Origin: Bacteroides faecium
GTDB taxonomy: Bacteria; Bacteroidota; Bacteroidia; Bacteroidales; Bacteroidaceae
NCBI RefSeq assembly: GCF_012113595.1
Contig: NZ_CP050831.1
Location: 4,340,001 to 4,404,000 of the forward strand
Reading direction: 5' to 3'
DNA: 64,000 nt
Part shown: positions 35,569 through 44,500 of the stretch, piece by piece
Layout of the letters: every line of letters begins with the position of its first letter
Position numbering within the stretch: position 1 is the first letter of the stretch
The notes under the pieces: model-generated
Database searches by the model: none
Seen by the model: only the letters and a program-made list of their open reading frames with translations
What the model was told of the DNA's origin: nothing
Made by a program: the position numbers and the translations under genes

Positions 35569-36609
35569 TTATTTTAATGAAAGTTCAACTACAAAGGTTG
35601 CCTTTACATCTACCTCGGACGCTGTAACGGTGATAGATTTCCCCGTTTTTACTCCACTTGTTCCCCAAGCGGTATCCTGTGTTCCGTCCTTCTTGTACTT
35701 CTTCCAGTCGAAAGTAAATTTCGTATCGGCTGCACTATCCGCAAAGGCTTCTCCATTCTGCCAAACCGTTGCTTTAATGGTAGTGCTTCCCTGACCGTTG
35801 ACGAGCTTGTCGCCAGTAGTAGAAGACACCTCGATTACATACGGGTCGGAAAGGTCAGAGAACGAAATAATATCACTTACTGACGTGTTATACGTGCCGC
35901 TCGCTGTATCCGTGTCTTTAATCACACACTTGAACGATTCGAAGTTGAGCACTGCACTAGCAGGAATAGAAATTTCATTCGTCGTGGTTCCGGTTATACC
36001 GTAAGCATTAGAAGCTGCTAATGATTCCCATGTACCGTCAGATTTCAATTTGTGCCACTGGTATGAGACTTTGTCAGCGTCAATACTACTACCGCGCCAC
36101 ATGTCGCAATGAGCGGTTAATGTTGAAGATTGGTCGTTCTTGAAAACATTCCCCTTTGGTGCGTAAGCGATAGCACAAATAAGCTGCCCGGCGTTCTCCG
36201 TTTTGGTGTAGTTGATAACTGCCTTAACCGGAGTTTCCAACTTCGTATCAGGGTCAACATAGATACCGGAACATTCTATCTTCAACTGTGACGCCGAAGT
36301 CATGTTGTTTTTGATAGTAAGAGCATAAGGAGATGCAGCTGCAACCGTACCCCCAAATGCACTAATAGCCCCACCATTAATCGTATAGGTCGGTACGGCT
36401 TTCAAGCGGCTGATAACGTTTGTAGTCGTGCCGGAAACATACAATTCAGGAGTAACGACCAAGAACGGTGAAGCCGTCCAATTCGGTACATATGAACTGT
36501 TTTCTTTGTTAAAGATTTGGGTTAAAGGCTGATTAGAGCCTAGATACATACTCATTGATTTCGCGTCATTTAAATCGACGATGGTAATTTGTCCTCTTGC
36601 GATTGGCAT
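35569..36609 (-). CDS. tail/fibre protein with Ig-like domains
   Basis: 346 residues beginning MPIARGQITIVDLND, nearly the same N-terminal motif as the downstream fibre. The rest is beta-rich, with two or three Ig-like repeats (segments such as CDMWRGSSIDADKVSYQWHK and ATVWQNGEAF... FDWKKYKKDG). Located between the tail-tip protein and the fibre and 4 nt before the fibre start. Probably part of the fibre or its adaptor. Confidence 0.75.
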   Translation of the reverse strand: MPIARGQITIVDLNDAKSMSMYLGSNQPLTQIFNKENSSYVPNWTASPFLVVTPELYVSGTTTNVISRLKAVPTYTINGGAISAFGGTVAAASPYALTIKNNMTSASQLKIECSGIYVDPDTKLETPVKAVINYTKTENAGQLICAIAYAPKGNVFKNDQSSTLTAHCDMWRGSSIDADKVSYQWHKLKSDGTWESLAASNAYGITGTTTNEISIPASAVLNFESFKCVIKDTDTASGTYNTSVSDIISFSDLSDPYVIEVSSTTGDKLVNGQGSTTIKATVWQNGEAFADSAADTKFTFDWKKYKKDGTQDTAWGTSGVKTGKSITVTASEVDVKATFVVELSLK

Positions 36610-36659
36610 AATAATTTATTTTTAAAGTGAAACAATTTTATTTCTTCTCATTTCTAATA

Positions 36660-36767
36660 AAGGGCGCATCCGAATAAAAATAAAGTGTCGAATTTTAAAA
36701 TTATTACGTAAATGAATGCGCCCTTATCTTTTTATTACTACTTTTGTTTATGTCGAATTTTAAAATT
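36660..36767. repeat. inverted and direct repeats around the moron promoter
   Basis: A 10-bp inverted repeat AAGGGCGCAT (36660-36669) / ATGCGCCCTT (36716-36725) and an exact 17-bp direct repeat TGTCGAATTTTAAAATT at 36686-36702 and 36751-36767. The direct repeat contains the palindrome AATTTTAAAATT. The copies lie 65 bp apart on both sides of the -7 box at 36739-36746, as operators would. Confidence 0.6.
36739..36746 (+). promoter_or_regulatory. -7 element of the plus-strand gene inside the late operon
   Basis: TACTTTTG matches TAnnTTTG; start near 36753, about 23 nt before the ATG. Confidence 0.55.
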
Positions 36768-36775
36768 TTATAGTT

Positions 36776-37051
36776 ATGAAAACAGAAAGAGAACTTTCAG
36801 CTAATTTTCTTCAAAAATTTAATCAAACCATTAACTACAAATGTCCTATTTGTGGGAATAAACAATTAGGCATTACAACCGAATGCGTGGATGAAATTGA
36901 GAATGTGTTTCGCAATAATCCAGACATTGCATTGAATGATTTACAGAAACTAGCTCCTGTTATCACAGTAAATTGTATTACGTGTGGTCACATTGATCAG
37001 TTTTCTTCAATGTGGGTTCAAACAGCCATACGCCAGTCGGAACAAGGATAG
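36776..37051 (+). CDS. small zinc-ribbon protein in antisense orientation (moron)
   Basis: 91 residues with two CxxC knuckles (CPICGNK near 22-28 and CITCGH near 71-76), so a zinc ribbon. It is the only plus-strand gene among about 26 kb of late genes apart from the XRE gene at 53.5 kb, and has its own promoter and repeats. It overlaps the convergent minus-strand gene by 74 nt. Such independently transcribed insertions (morons) are usually expressed in the lysogen. Confidence 0.7.
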   Translation: MKTERELSANFLQKFNQTINYKCPICGNKQLGITTECVDEIENVFRNNPDIALNDLQKLAPVITVNCITCGHIDQFSSMWVQTAIRQSEQG

Positions 37052-37250
37052 CTCCATATCTATTACTATCCAATATTTCTATACTTCCACGAGAAATACG
37101 GTTACTTGCCGATAAATCACCTCTGCTGCCAGATAATTGACTCTCTACAAGTCGGCACTGGCAGATTGCTTCTTTAACATCTTCGGCATTCTTGATATTT
37201 GAAAAATTAAGTTCAAATACTCCATTTTCTTTTTTTACTTCTGTTTTCAT
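36978..37250 (-). CDS. small hypothetical protein after the tail-tip gene
   Basis: 90 residues, no recognised motif; central polar stretch with Ser/Arg (LSGSRGDLSASNRISRG) and a hydrophobic GAILVPTGVWLFEP near the end. It starts 12 nt after the stop of the tail-tip protein, so it is translated with the late operon. Its last 74 nt overlap the convergent zinc-ribbon gene. Confidence 0.65.
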   Translation of the reverse strand: MKTEVKKENGVFELNFSNIKNAEDVKEAICQCRLVESQLSGSRGDLSASNRISRGSIEILDSNRYGAILVPTGVWLFEPTLKKTDQCDHT

Positions 37251-37262
37251 TATTCTTATTTT

Positions 37263-40200
37263 TTAAAGTGAAACAATACAATTAAATGTGGCACGCCCCC
37301 AAACATCATCCGGGGTAAGTATAAGCACATGCCCGTGCCCGACATGCGTCTCGTTAAAGATTTGATCTGTGTCTTTATTATTGCTTTCCTTCTCCCAAGA
37401 AAAACGGGAAGCCGGAACGCTATCTGTTATATCCGTATCTCCTTTTATCACGTAAGCGGTTAAAGTGGTAGCTACAGAACCGTTTTGAAAGATGTTCCCG
37501 TTACTGCTCATTATATTAACTATAACAGCATCCTTTCCCGCTGCTGACTTCTCCAACCAATCCACAACGCCTTCGCCCGGTTCCTGCGTTGTCGGTTTCT
37601 CGGAGATACAGAGCCATGATGCACCGTTATGAGTTACTTCGTCATAGTAGTAATAAGTCCCGGCTTTCCATTCACCCTTGAAACAGGGAACACGGCTTTC
37701 TGTTATTCCGTCACCGGATATCTGCTTGATTACTCCGGTCATGTAGACATTACGGAGATACGCGCTGTGTCCGGTCATGTCGATGCCAAACAGTTTCAAG
37801 TTTGACAGGTCACCAAGTTGCATCGCTATCATATGCGATTCTATTTCCCAACCGTTTACACCTGTAAGATAACGGATGTAACTTTGCGTTGAATAGCTCG
37901 ATTTTTGCCGTTCTTCATTCGTGAAGTTACCGTACGCGACGAAGTGCATAGCCTTGCAAGGATGTGCAGACGTGCCGGAACGGAGTGCGTATTTGAAAGT
38001 GGAATCGCCTAGCTTCTCCGTTATGCGAAAATATGTAGTTTGAAATCCGGTTAGGTTGTTGAATATACCTTTGCAAATATCGTCAATCTCGATTTGAGCG
38101 GATTCGCCCGGTTCTAGCTTTAAATAAAGAATCTGATTATCCAAATCGACTGATTCAATAATTCCACCGCCCGGAGCGTTCCACTCTTCGCCCGAAATGA
38201 TTGATACGCGATTGTATCGTAGTTCGGGAACTTCGAGGAAATCACGTAGGCGAAGAGATTTAGCGTCTACATGACCGTCTTCACCGATTAACCAACCGAT
38301 TAAGCCCTCGGCATAATCATTCGAAGATATATCACCGGAAAAGGTAGCTGATTTCGCTACTAACTTATCAAATACCTCTAGGATATTGGTAGTTAATTCT
38401 GTTGCGATAATATCATCTGTTACAATACCATTTGTGACGTTAATTCCATTCAGGAATGTAATCAGCCCTTCTGCTGTATCATCTTTAGTCTTACTGATAG
38501 CATATGCTATTATTTCCTGAAGTACTCTCTTTGCTGAAAAAACATTCTTATCAGAAGGAAGCGTTTTGTCATTCACTCCGATAACATACACGCTCGTTCC
38601 GCCACCACCAACCACGGAACCGGAGTAAGTTTGTCCCTTGTAGGTAAGAGAATCAATCTTGCTTTCTATCTCACCGATACGCGAATATGCGGCTGTTTCA
38701 CCGATTGTATAAATTGGATGGTCGTAAGGAATATCAAGCGGCCATTCAAAACCAATTATGCGGGATTGCCGTCCTTCGGGGAAAAACGCTTTATTAATCA
38801 GGTTTACTTTAGCCCCAACCTCGTATGTCCGGATATTACCGTTATTGTAGATGAAATCAGCATCCATCTCGCAATCATAGGTGGACGGGTCTATCATGGA
38901 CTTCTTTACATAATCTTTTGCCTTTTTCAGAAGTGCTTGCTCTGAATTCGGTAACATTTGTTCGGAAATGAATGCCGTATCAAAGCCGTAAAGGACATAT
39001 GTATCTGCGGGAACATCTTTACTTTCTTCCTTGTGGGCGGCTTGTGGGAATAGCGTATCATCTGGGAGATAGCGGCCATAGTCTTCATTGCGAACAATTT
39101 CAACGGTTGTGCCAGTGCTGTCACTCTCTTTTACATCGAGAGCAAAGTCTAGTCCAGCTAGCTTACCTGTCTGAAAAATCAAACGAAGTTCATCTATTAC
39201 GAAATCTTTCTTATTAAAGTTCTTTAGACCGGTATCCTTGAAAGTGTATATAGGATACTTGTTTCCGGTTGGCTTCTTTGTTTCTTCATCTATTTCTTCC
39301 TTTTCCTCATGGCTGATACTGTATATAGAGCCGATATACTTGGGGTATTCATCCTCAAATGTAACAATCTCTTCAATAGCTTCTTCTTCCGGCATTTCCA
39401 CGTTGTCGGGATTGTCGTAGCGTTCATCTCCGATGTCGATTCTTTCCCCTGTAGGGCTGTATCTGTAAGCATCCACATAGGGAATACCTTCCGGGAGCAT
39501 AAGGCGTTTCTGAACAACACCGTTCAAGGTGAGTTCTTTATCGTCCTTACTGAAATAGTTATCGGGTACTTTGCCTTTGATAATGTTGCCAATCGTATAT
39601 CTGTCACCCATGGAAGCTGTTATACCTTCGGGTAGCCGGATAACATTTGAATTGTCTCCTGTGAGTAAATCTGGGTTATAAACAGCCGCAAATGTCTGTC
39701 CGGCATTGGAACCAGAGAGGAATGTCACAGAAGTATTTGCTGAGTTTGATTTGTTTTCCAATGCCAAGCTAAACGAAATATATACAGAAACGCCACGAGG
39801 TGCCGCGTCTGTTTGTACATTCACTGTCAGTACTGCTTCCAAACTGTCAGCGTCTTCCACAATGTCGATGGAAGAAGGAAGATTAAGTGTATCCTTGAAT
39901 CCGTTTATCGTATTATCAGTAATGCGGTGCTCTCCATTGGCATTGCACACTGTATGAGATACACCAGACTTCGTATAGCATAAATCTAGCTGATAATTAT
40001 ACGTCCCTTTAGGAGGATAGTACTCATTTGAACCTGTACCTGTTATTCCACTAATCATAAATGGGACAGAAGTCGTTAATACTGAATAAGTTCCCTTGGT
40101 TAATGAACTTATTACAGTGCATTTAAATTGTCGGCTTCCTTGGGCAATAACTTTATCAATGTTAATGTCCCCTTTTACAGTTTTTTTAGCGATTAAATCT

Positions 40201-41000
40201 CTTGAAGGAAAGAACTTTATATCCAACGGTCTTGCCGTATCGGATATATCCCGCCCTTTGACCTCTTTCACGTCAAATATCAGGCTCTTTCGGTAGCTAA
40301 CAGGGATATTACGTGTAGAACCAAAAGCGTAGACACGCGTAGCGTATGTAGCTTGACTGTCACTTCTCTGCATGGAGTTGACATTCACATTCTCTGTGTC
40401 TGTCAAATCACCGGCTTTGAAATCAACTGGGGAACTGTATTCACAGCGGCCAAAACGAATCTTATGATTTTCTATCCACCATTCGCACTCCCATGTCTCC
40501 GCCATCTGAGTAAGTGCGTCGATAAGGTTCACGTTGTCGTAAGAAACGAGTTTGGAAGTGTTTGCTACTGTACTGTCAATCTCGGGAATAAATTTTTCGT
40601 CTCTGAACTTGTATCCAAGTGCTTTCAGGTTGTCAAGAAAGACATTCAAGTGCGTGTCAAGGGTAGCTGTAAGATTCCAACTAGCTTCCCGCCCGGTTGT
40701 CTCCGGTGTGTAGAAGAACTTTTTGTTTTTCCATTTCCAGTAGTAGGCATCCAGCCGGAGTTCGTAGTCGTATGCACCAGTAGTCGTATTGTAGTTTGGC
40801 TTATATAAATCTACCAGTTCAAATATCCCCAGTTCATTATCTATCCCGTCTCCCAAATGAAAATAAATAGGATTGGCAAGAGAAAACTTTAGCATAACAT
40901 AGTCTTCCTTCATCAAAAGGAAGTGTCTTTTCGAACCCTCATTGATGGGTGTCGAGAAACGAAGATTGCCGGATATGTCTTTGATGTCTACTAATTGCAT
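37263..41000 (-). CDS. tail-tip / tail-associated protein (Tal-like baseplate hub)
   Basis: 1245 residues. The N-terminal 400 residues resemble phage baseplate hub proteins (FHLGDGIDNELGIFELVDLYKPNYN, then WECEWWIENHKIRFGR). Middle region contains insert and coiled segments, including GGGGTSVYVIGVN (about 800), and the C-terminal third has fibre-like modules (carbohydrate-module-like GEWKAGTYYYYDEVTHNG near 1145, comparable to GEWKANTNY in the fibre). Expected at the tip of the siphovirus tail, between distal tail protein and fibres. Confidence 0.8.
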   Translation of the reverse strand: MQLVDIKDISGNLRFSTPINEGSKRHFLLMKEDYVMLKFSLANPIYFHLGDGIDNELGIFELVDLYKPNYNTTTGAYDYELRLDAYYWKWKNKKFFYTPETTGREASWNLTATLDTHLNVFLDNLKALGYKFRDEKFIPEIDSTVANTSKLVSYDNVNLIDALTQMAETWECEWWIENHKIRFGRCEYSSPVDFKAGDLTDTENVNVNSMQRSDSQATYATRVYAFGSTRNIPVSYRKSLIFDVKEVKGRDISDTARPLDIKFFPSRDLIAKKTVKGDINIDKVIAQGSRQFKCTVISSLTKGTYSVLTTSVPFMISGITGTGSNEYYPPKGTYNYQLDLCYTKSGVSHTVCNANGEHRITDNTINGFKDTLNLPSSIDIVEDADSLEAVLTVNVQTDAAPRGVSVYISFSLALENKSNSANTSVTFLSGSNAGQTFAAVYNPDLLTGDNSNVIRLPEGITASMGDRYTIGNIIKGKVPDNYFSKDDKELTLNGVVQKRLMLPEGIPYVDAYRYSPTGERIDIGDERYDNPDNVEMPEEEAIEEIVTFEDEYPKYIGSIYSISHEEKEEIDEETKKPTGNKYPIYTFKDTGLKNFNKKDFVIDELRLIFQTGKLAGLDFALDVKESDSTGTTVEIVRNEDYGRYLPDDTLFPQAAHKEESKDVPADTYVLYGFDTAFISEQMLPNSEQALLKKAKDYVKKSMIDPSTYDCEMDADFIYNNGNIRTYEVGAKVNLINKAFFPEGRQSRIIGFEWPLDIPYDHPIYTIGETAAYSRIGEIESKIDSLTYKGQTYSGSVVGGGGTSVYVIGVNDKTLPSDKNVFSAKRVLQEIIAYAISKTKDDTAEGLITFLNGINVTNGIVTDDIIATELTTNILEVFDKLVAKSATFSGDISSNDYAEGLIGWLIGEDGHVDAKSLRLRDFLEVPELRYNRVSIISGEEWNAPGGGIIESVDLDNQILYLKLEPGESAQIEIDDICKGIFNNLTGFQTTYFRITEKLGDSTFKYALRSGTSAHPCKAMHFVAYGNFTNEERQKSSYSTQSYIRYLTGVNGWEIESHMIAMQLGDLSNLKLFGIDMTGHSAYLRNVYMTGVIKQISGDGITESRVPCFKGEWKAGTYYYYDEVTHNGASWLCISEKPTTQEPGEGVVDWLEKSAAGKDAVIVNIMSSNGNIFQNGSVATTLTAYVIKGDTDITDSVPASRFSWEKESNNKDTDQIFNETHVGHGHVLILTPDDVWGRATFNCIVSL

Positions 41001-41079
41001 AACACACCAAAGTTCGGAGATAAAAAAAAGAAGCCCTAAAAATAAGAGCTTCCATTACAAACAAGGGAAAGAAAGTTTG

Positions 41080-41499
41080 CTATTCGTCACGTTTTGCTGG
41101 ATTATACTCACAAAACTTCGCTGAAATCTTGCCGAAAGTCCGGTCTAGGCTTTGCCCATAAGTTGCACTTTTCCCTAAATATACCAAGCGATACACTTCG
41201 TTCCCATTTTCAGGAACTTGCATTGTCAACTCTCCTTTGTATAGCTCATCATAGAATTGCTTTTTCTTATCTTTAAAATCGCTTGGAGTTTCTCCTTCAA
41301 TCGTAAAACCTAAAGTTATTTCACGAGAATCTAACTTGGGATTGGCTACTATGACACGCTTTCCATTCTCCAAACGGCTCTTGTTCTCTATATACTCTTT
41401 CATGGGTGACGATGCACCGAGTACATCAAGAAATTTGTCTCCCATTCTAACACCCCACACTTGAAGAGCGTCTCTGCCATTGATGATTAAATCTGCCAT
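41080..41499 (-). CDS. distal tail protein-like
   Basis: 139 residues, beta-rich, beginning ADLIINGRDALQVWGVRMGD and continuing with ITLGFTIEG and a short C-terminal GKISAKFCEYNP. Size, pattern and position directly between the tape measure gene (3 nt spacing) and the tail-tip gene fit a Dit-like protein. No enzymatic motif. Confidence 0.65.
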   Translation of the reverse strand: MADLIINGRDALQVWGVRMGDKFLDVLGASSPMKEYIENKSRLENGKRVIVANPKLDSREITLGFTIEGETPSDFKDKKKQFYDELYKGELTMQVPENGNEVYRLVYLGKSATYGQSLDRTFGKISAKFCEYNPAKRDE

Positions 41500-41502
41500 A
41501 AT

Positions 41503-44500
41503 TTATAATTTTGATGTATTCTTTTTTACCTCTGCAATGTCCGCAGCCATATCCTTAATAGGTTTAATAATAGCTCCGGTATTCTCTCTGATTTCCTGTA
41601 ATTCTAAAAAGGAATTTACTTGAATAGTGCGTATTTCGTCGGCAATATTCCGAGTATCAGTATTCACTGAAAGAATCGAATCAGCTTTAACGGTCAAAAT
41701 ATTGAGTGATTGGGATTGAAGAATATTTTGATTCTTTATCTCTTCACCTGCAATCTGCAAAGCAGTAAAACGACCGTTAAGTTCGTCTATTGAATCTTGG
41801 GAAGCTGCCGCAAAGCCTTTCTTTGTAGATTCTTGGGAAGAAGAGGAATCACCTTCATATCCCGTAATTTCTGAAATCGTATCTCTTTCGTTCAATGCAT
41901 CCTGGACTATTGAATCGTATTCCTTTCTTGCATCTTCTAGTTGCTGATTAGTGAGCTTTCCTTTTTGTTCTTTCAAGAGTTTGGCAATGCCATTATACCA
42001 TTTTTTCAATTTATCATCAAATAACTCTCCCATCGAGAAATTGAGTAAAGCACGTTGCATATACTCGGAAAAATCTTCAGAGAAGTTTTTAGCATCTTTA
42101 TCCATATCCATCAATGCTTCCAAAAAACTATCACGCAAGCTATCAAAAGAAACCTGCATGAGTGATTCGTTTATCTTCTCTGTAAGTTCATCCAATTTGC
42201 CAGCTTGGTCGGCATACGCTTCCAACTTCTCCATGACACGCCCACCATATCCACCTTTACCAGCACTTTTAATATCATCGTAAATATCGGCATTGCTAAG
42301 AAGCAATCGCATCTGTTCGGGAGTCAAATTCCATAAAGAATCGGTACCAGAAAAGTTCTTATCTACATTTTCACGAGCCCAACTTAATTGTTCATTATTC
42401 CATTCCATATAATATTGCCAACTATGATGTGAACTATGATACCCTGCTTGTTCCTGGGCTATTTTAAGTGTGTTGGTAATCTGCTCCTGCTGATATTTAA
42501 ACGCTTGTTCATATGCCGATATGGATTTAGAGCCTGCCGCCTTGTCCATCACTTCGGTAAGCCTATCAATAGACTTTCCTAAGGTTTCATTTCGGTCTGT
42601 TAACTTATCAATTGCTTCTTGAACCTCTTTAGCATTGCTTCCACTAATCTTATTCATTAGAGAATCCCAACCACCAAAGGAGATTGAATTTAAGATATTT
42701 CCTATACCATCTCTTAAAGATTTACCAATAGTTACAAATAAATCACCAGATAATATATCGCCAAGGATGCCACTAACAGCGTTAAATATGGCGTCAAGTA
42801 GCCCACCGACTAAATTACTTAATCCATCTTTGAAAACATCAATGATAGCTACTATCCAACCAATAATAGGAACATCTTTTAAGTTCTTTGTTACTTCACC
42901 AATAGCCCCTTTCATGGCTGAACCGGCTTGTAATAATCCCTGATAAGCACTACTTATTCCGCCAGATGCAAGTTTCGATAACCCCTCGACCACGTTATCC
43001 ATATTAACCTTTAGCTTTGTTGCTGTATCGGTAAGATTCTGTTGACTCTCATTGGCTACATTAGTTTGTGTTTGAACATTAGCTGACGCGATATCTGCAT
43101 TTTGTTGTGCTGTATCACGAGCATCTTTCGCAGCTTGTTTTTCTTCTTCGGTGCCACTTTTTATGGCTTTCTCATAATCTTCTTGTGCCTTTACAAGTTT
43201 ATTGATAGCTTCCGCTTCCTCATTTTTAGCATCGTTCAGTTCACGGAGTGAATTTTGATATGTCTGCATATCTTGACCTAGCTTCTTGAAGTTTAATCCT
43301 CCAACGCCACCAAGAGACTTCTCCATTTGACCTATTGCATCAATCAAGGCTTTTTGGCTTGCTTGGTCGGAGTTTTTGAACTTATCTGTCTGAACATACT
43401 TTTTCGCCTCTTCAAGTGTAGGTCTTATCATATCATTAAACATACCACCAAACTCACCGAAAACAGTTACCCAATCAATGTTTGCTTTTATGGCTTCTGT
43501 CTCTTTGTTCTGTATGGCAACATCCCGTTGCTTTTCCAGCAATTTAACTTGTGTACTATTTATGCCATTTTCTTCTTGCGCCTTTTTAATCTTTTCGGCA
43601 TATTCCTGGGCAATGGCTAGTTTCTGTTGCTGGAATGTGCCATAGTCTTTCAGATAATCATTTAAAGCTTGTTGCTCGGCTTTTAGTTGTTCTTTGGTTA
43701 CATCGGCAATATCTTTCTCCTTTTTATTCTCAGCATTGGTATAACGGGTTGAAATCTCAATAGATTGTTCTTGTGTCAGTTTTCCACCTTGCTCTTTACT
43801 CCACTTACTTTCTTGCTTTCTAATGGAATCAAGTTCTTTTTGATAATCCAGCTCTATTTGTTTCAATTTCTTCTCCGTACCATCCTTCATGAGATTAATT
43901 TCATCTTGTTGATTTTGGTGACGAAGGGTAAGAAGTTCTTCGGTTGATTTTTGTTGTTCTTTTTTTTGCTTTTCAGCTTCTTTCTTTCGTTTTTCGGCAG
44001 CGGATTCTTGCTTGGTAAGAGCACTACCAGTAACACCCCCTAAATCTTTGTAGGCTTTTTCAGTAGTCTCCGATCGTTTTTTAGCATCTTCATATTGTTT
44101 TGAGGTGAACTTGGATTTATCTTTTTCTATCTCAGATAAAGTTTTTTTGGCTTCATTCCATTCTTTCTTGGCTTTTTCATAATCTACTTTGTAGGTGGTC
44201 TTACTTCGTGAGTTGTATTCGGATTGGAGAACGTCTATTCTGTTAGCCAATTCACTCTCTGTAGTTGAGCCTTTCAATGAACCAACTCCTACATTTAAAG
44301 AATACCGTTTATTGTTTTTTCGAGCTTGTTGGAGTCGTTTCATCTCCTCAAGTTCTGTTTTGATTTGAATATCTGTGGATTTCTTTAAATCAAGTTGCCA
44401 TTGTGCTAGTTCATCAGAGCGAACCTCTTTCTGATACAAGTCTCTTGACGGTTTTGCGAGTTCTAATTTTCTCCTTAAAGAAGACTCTGTTTCTCCTTTG

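Noticed and set aside
33825..41000. A diversity-generating retroelement for the fibre genes
   Set aside because: No reverse transcriptase and no template/variable repeat pair seen in the window.
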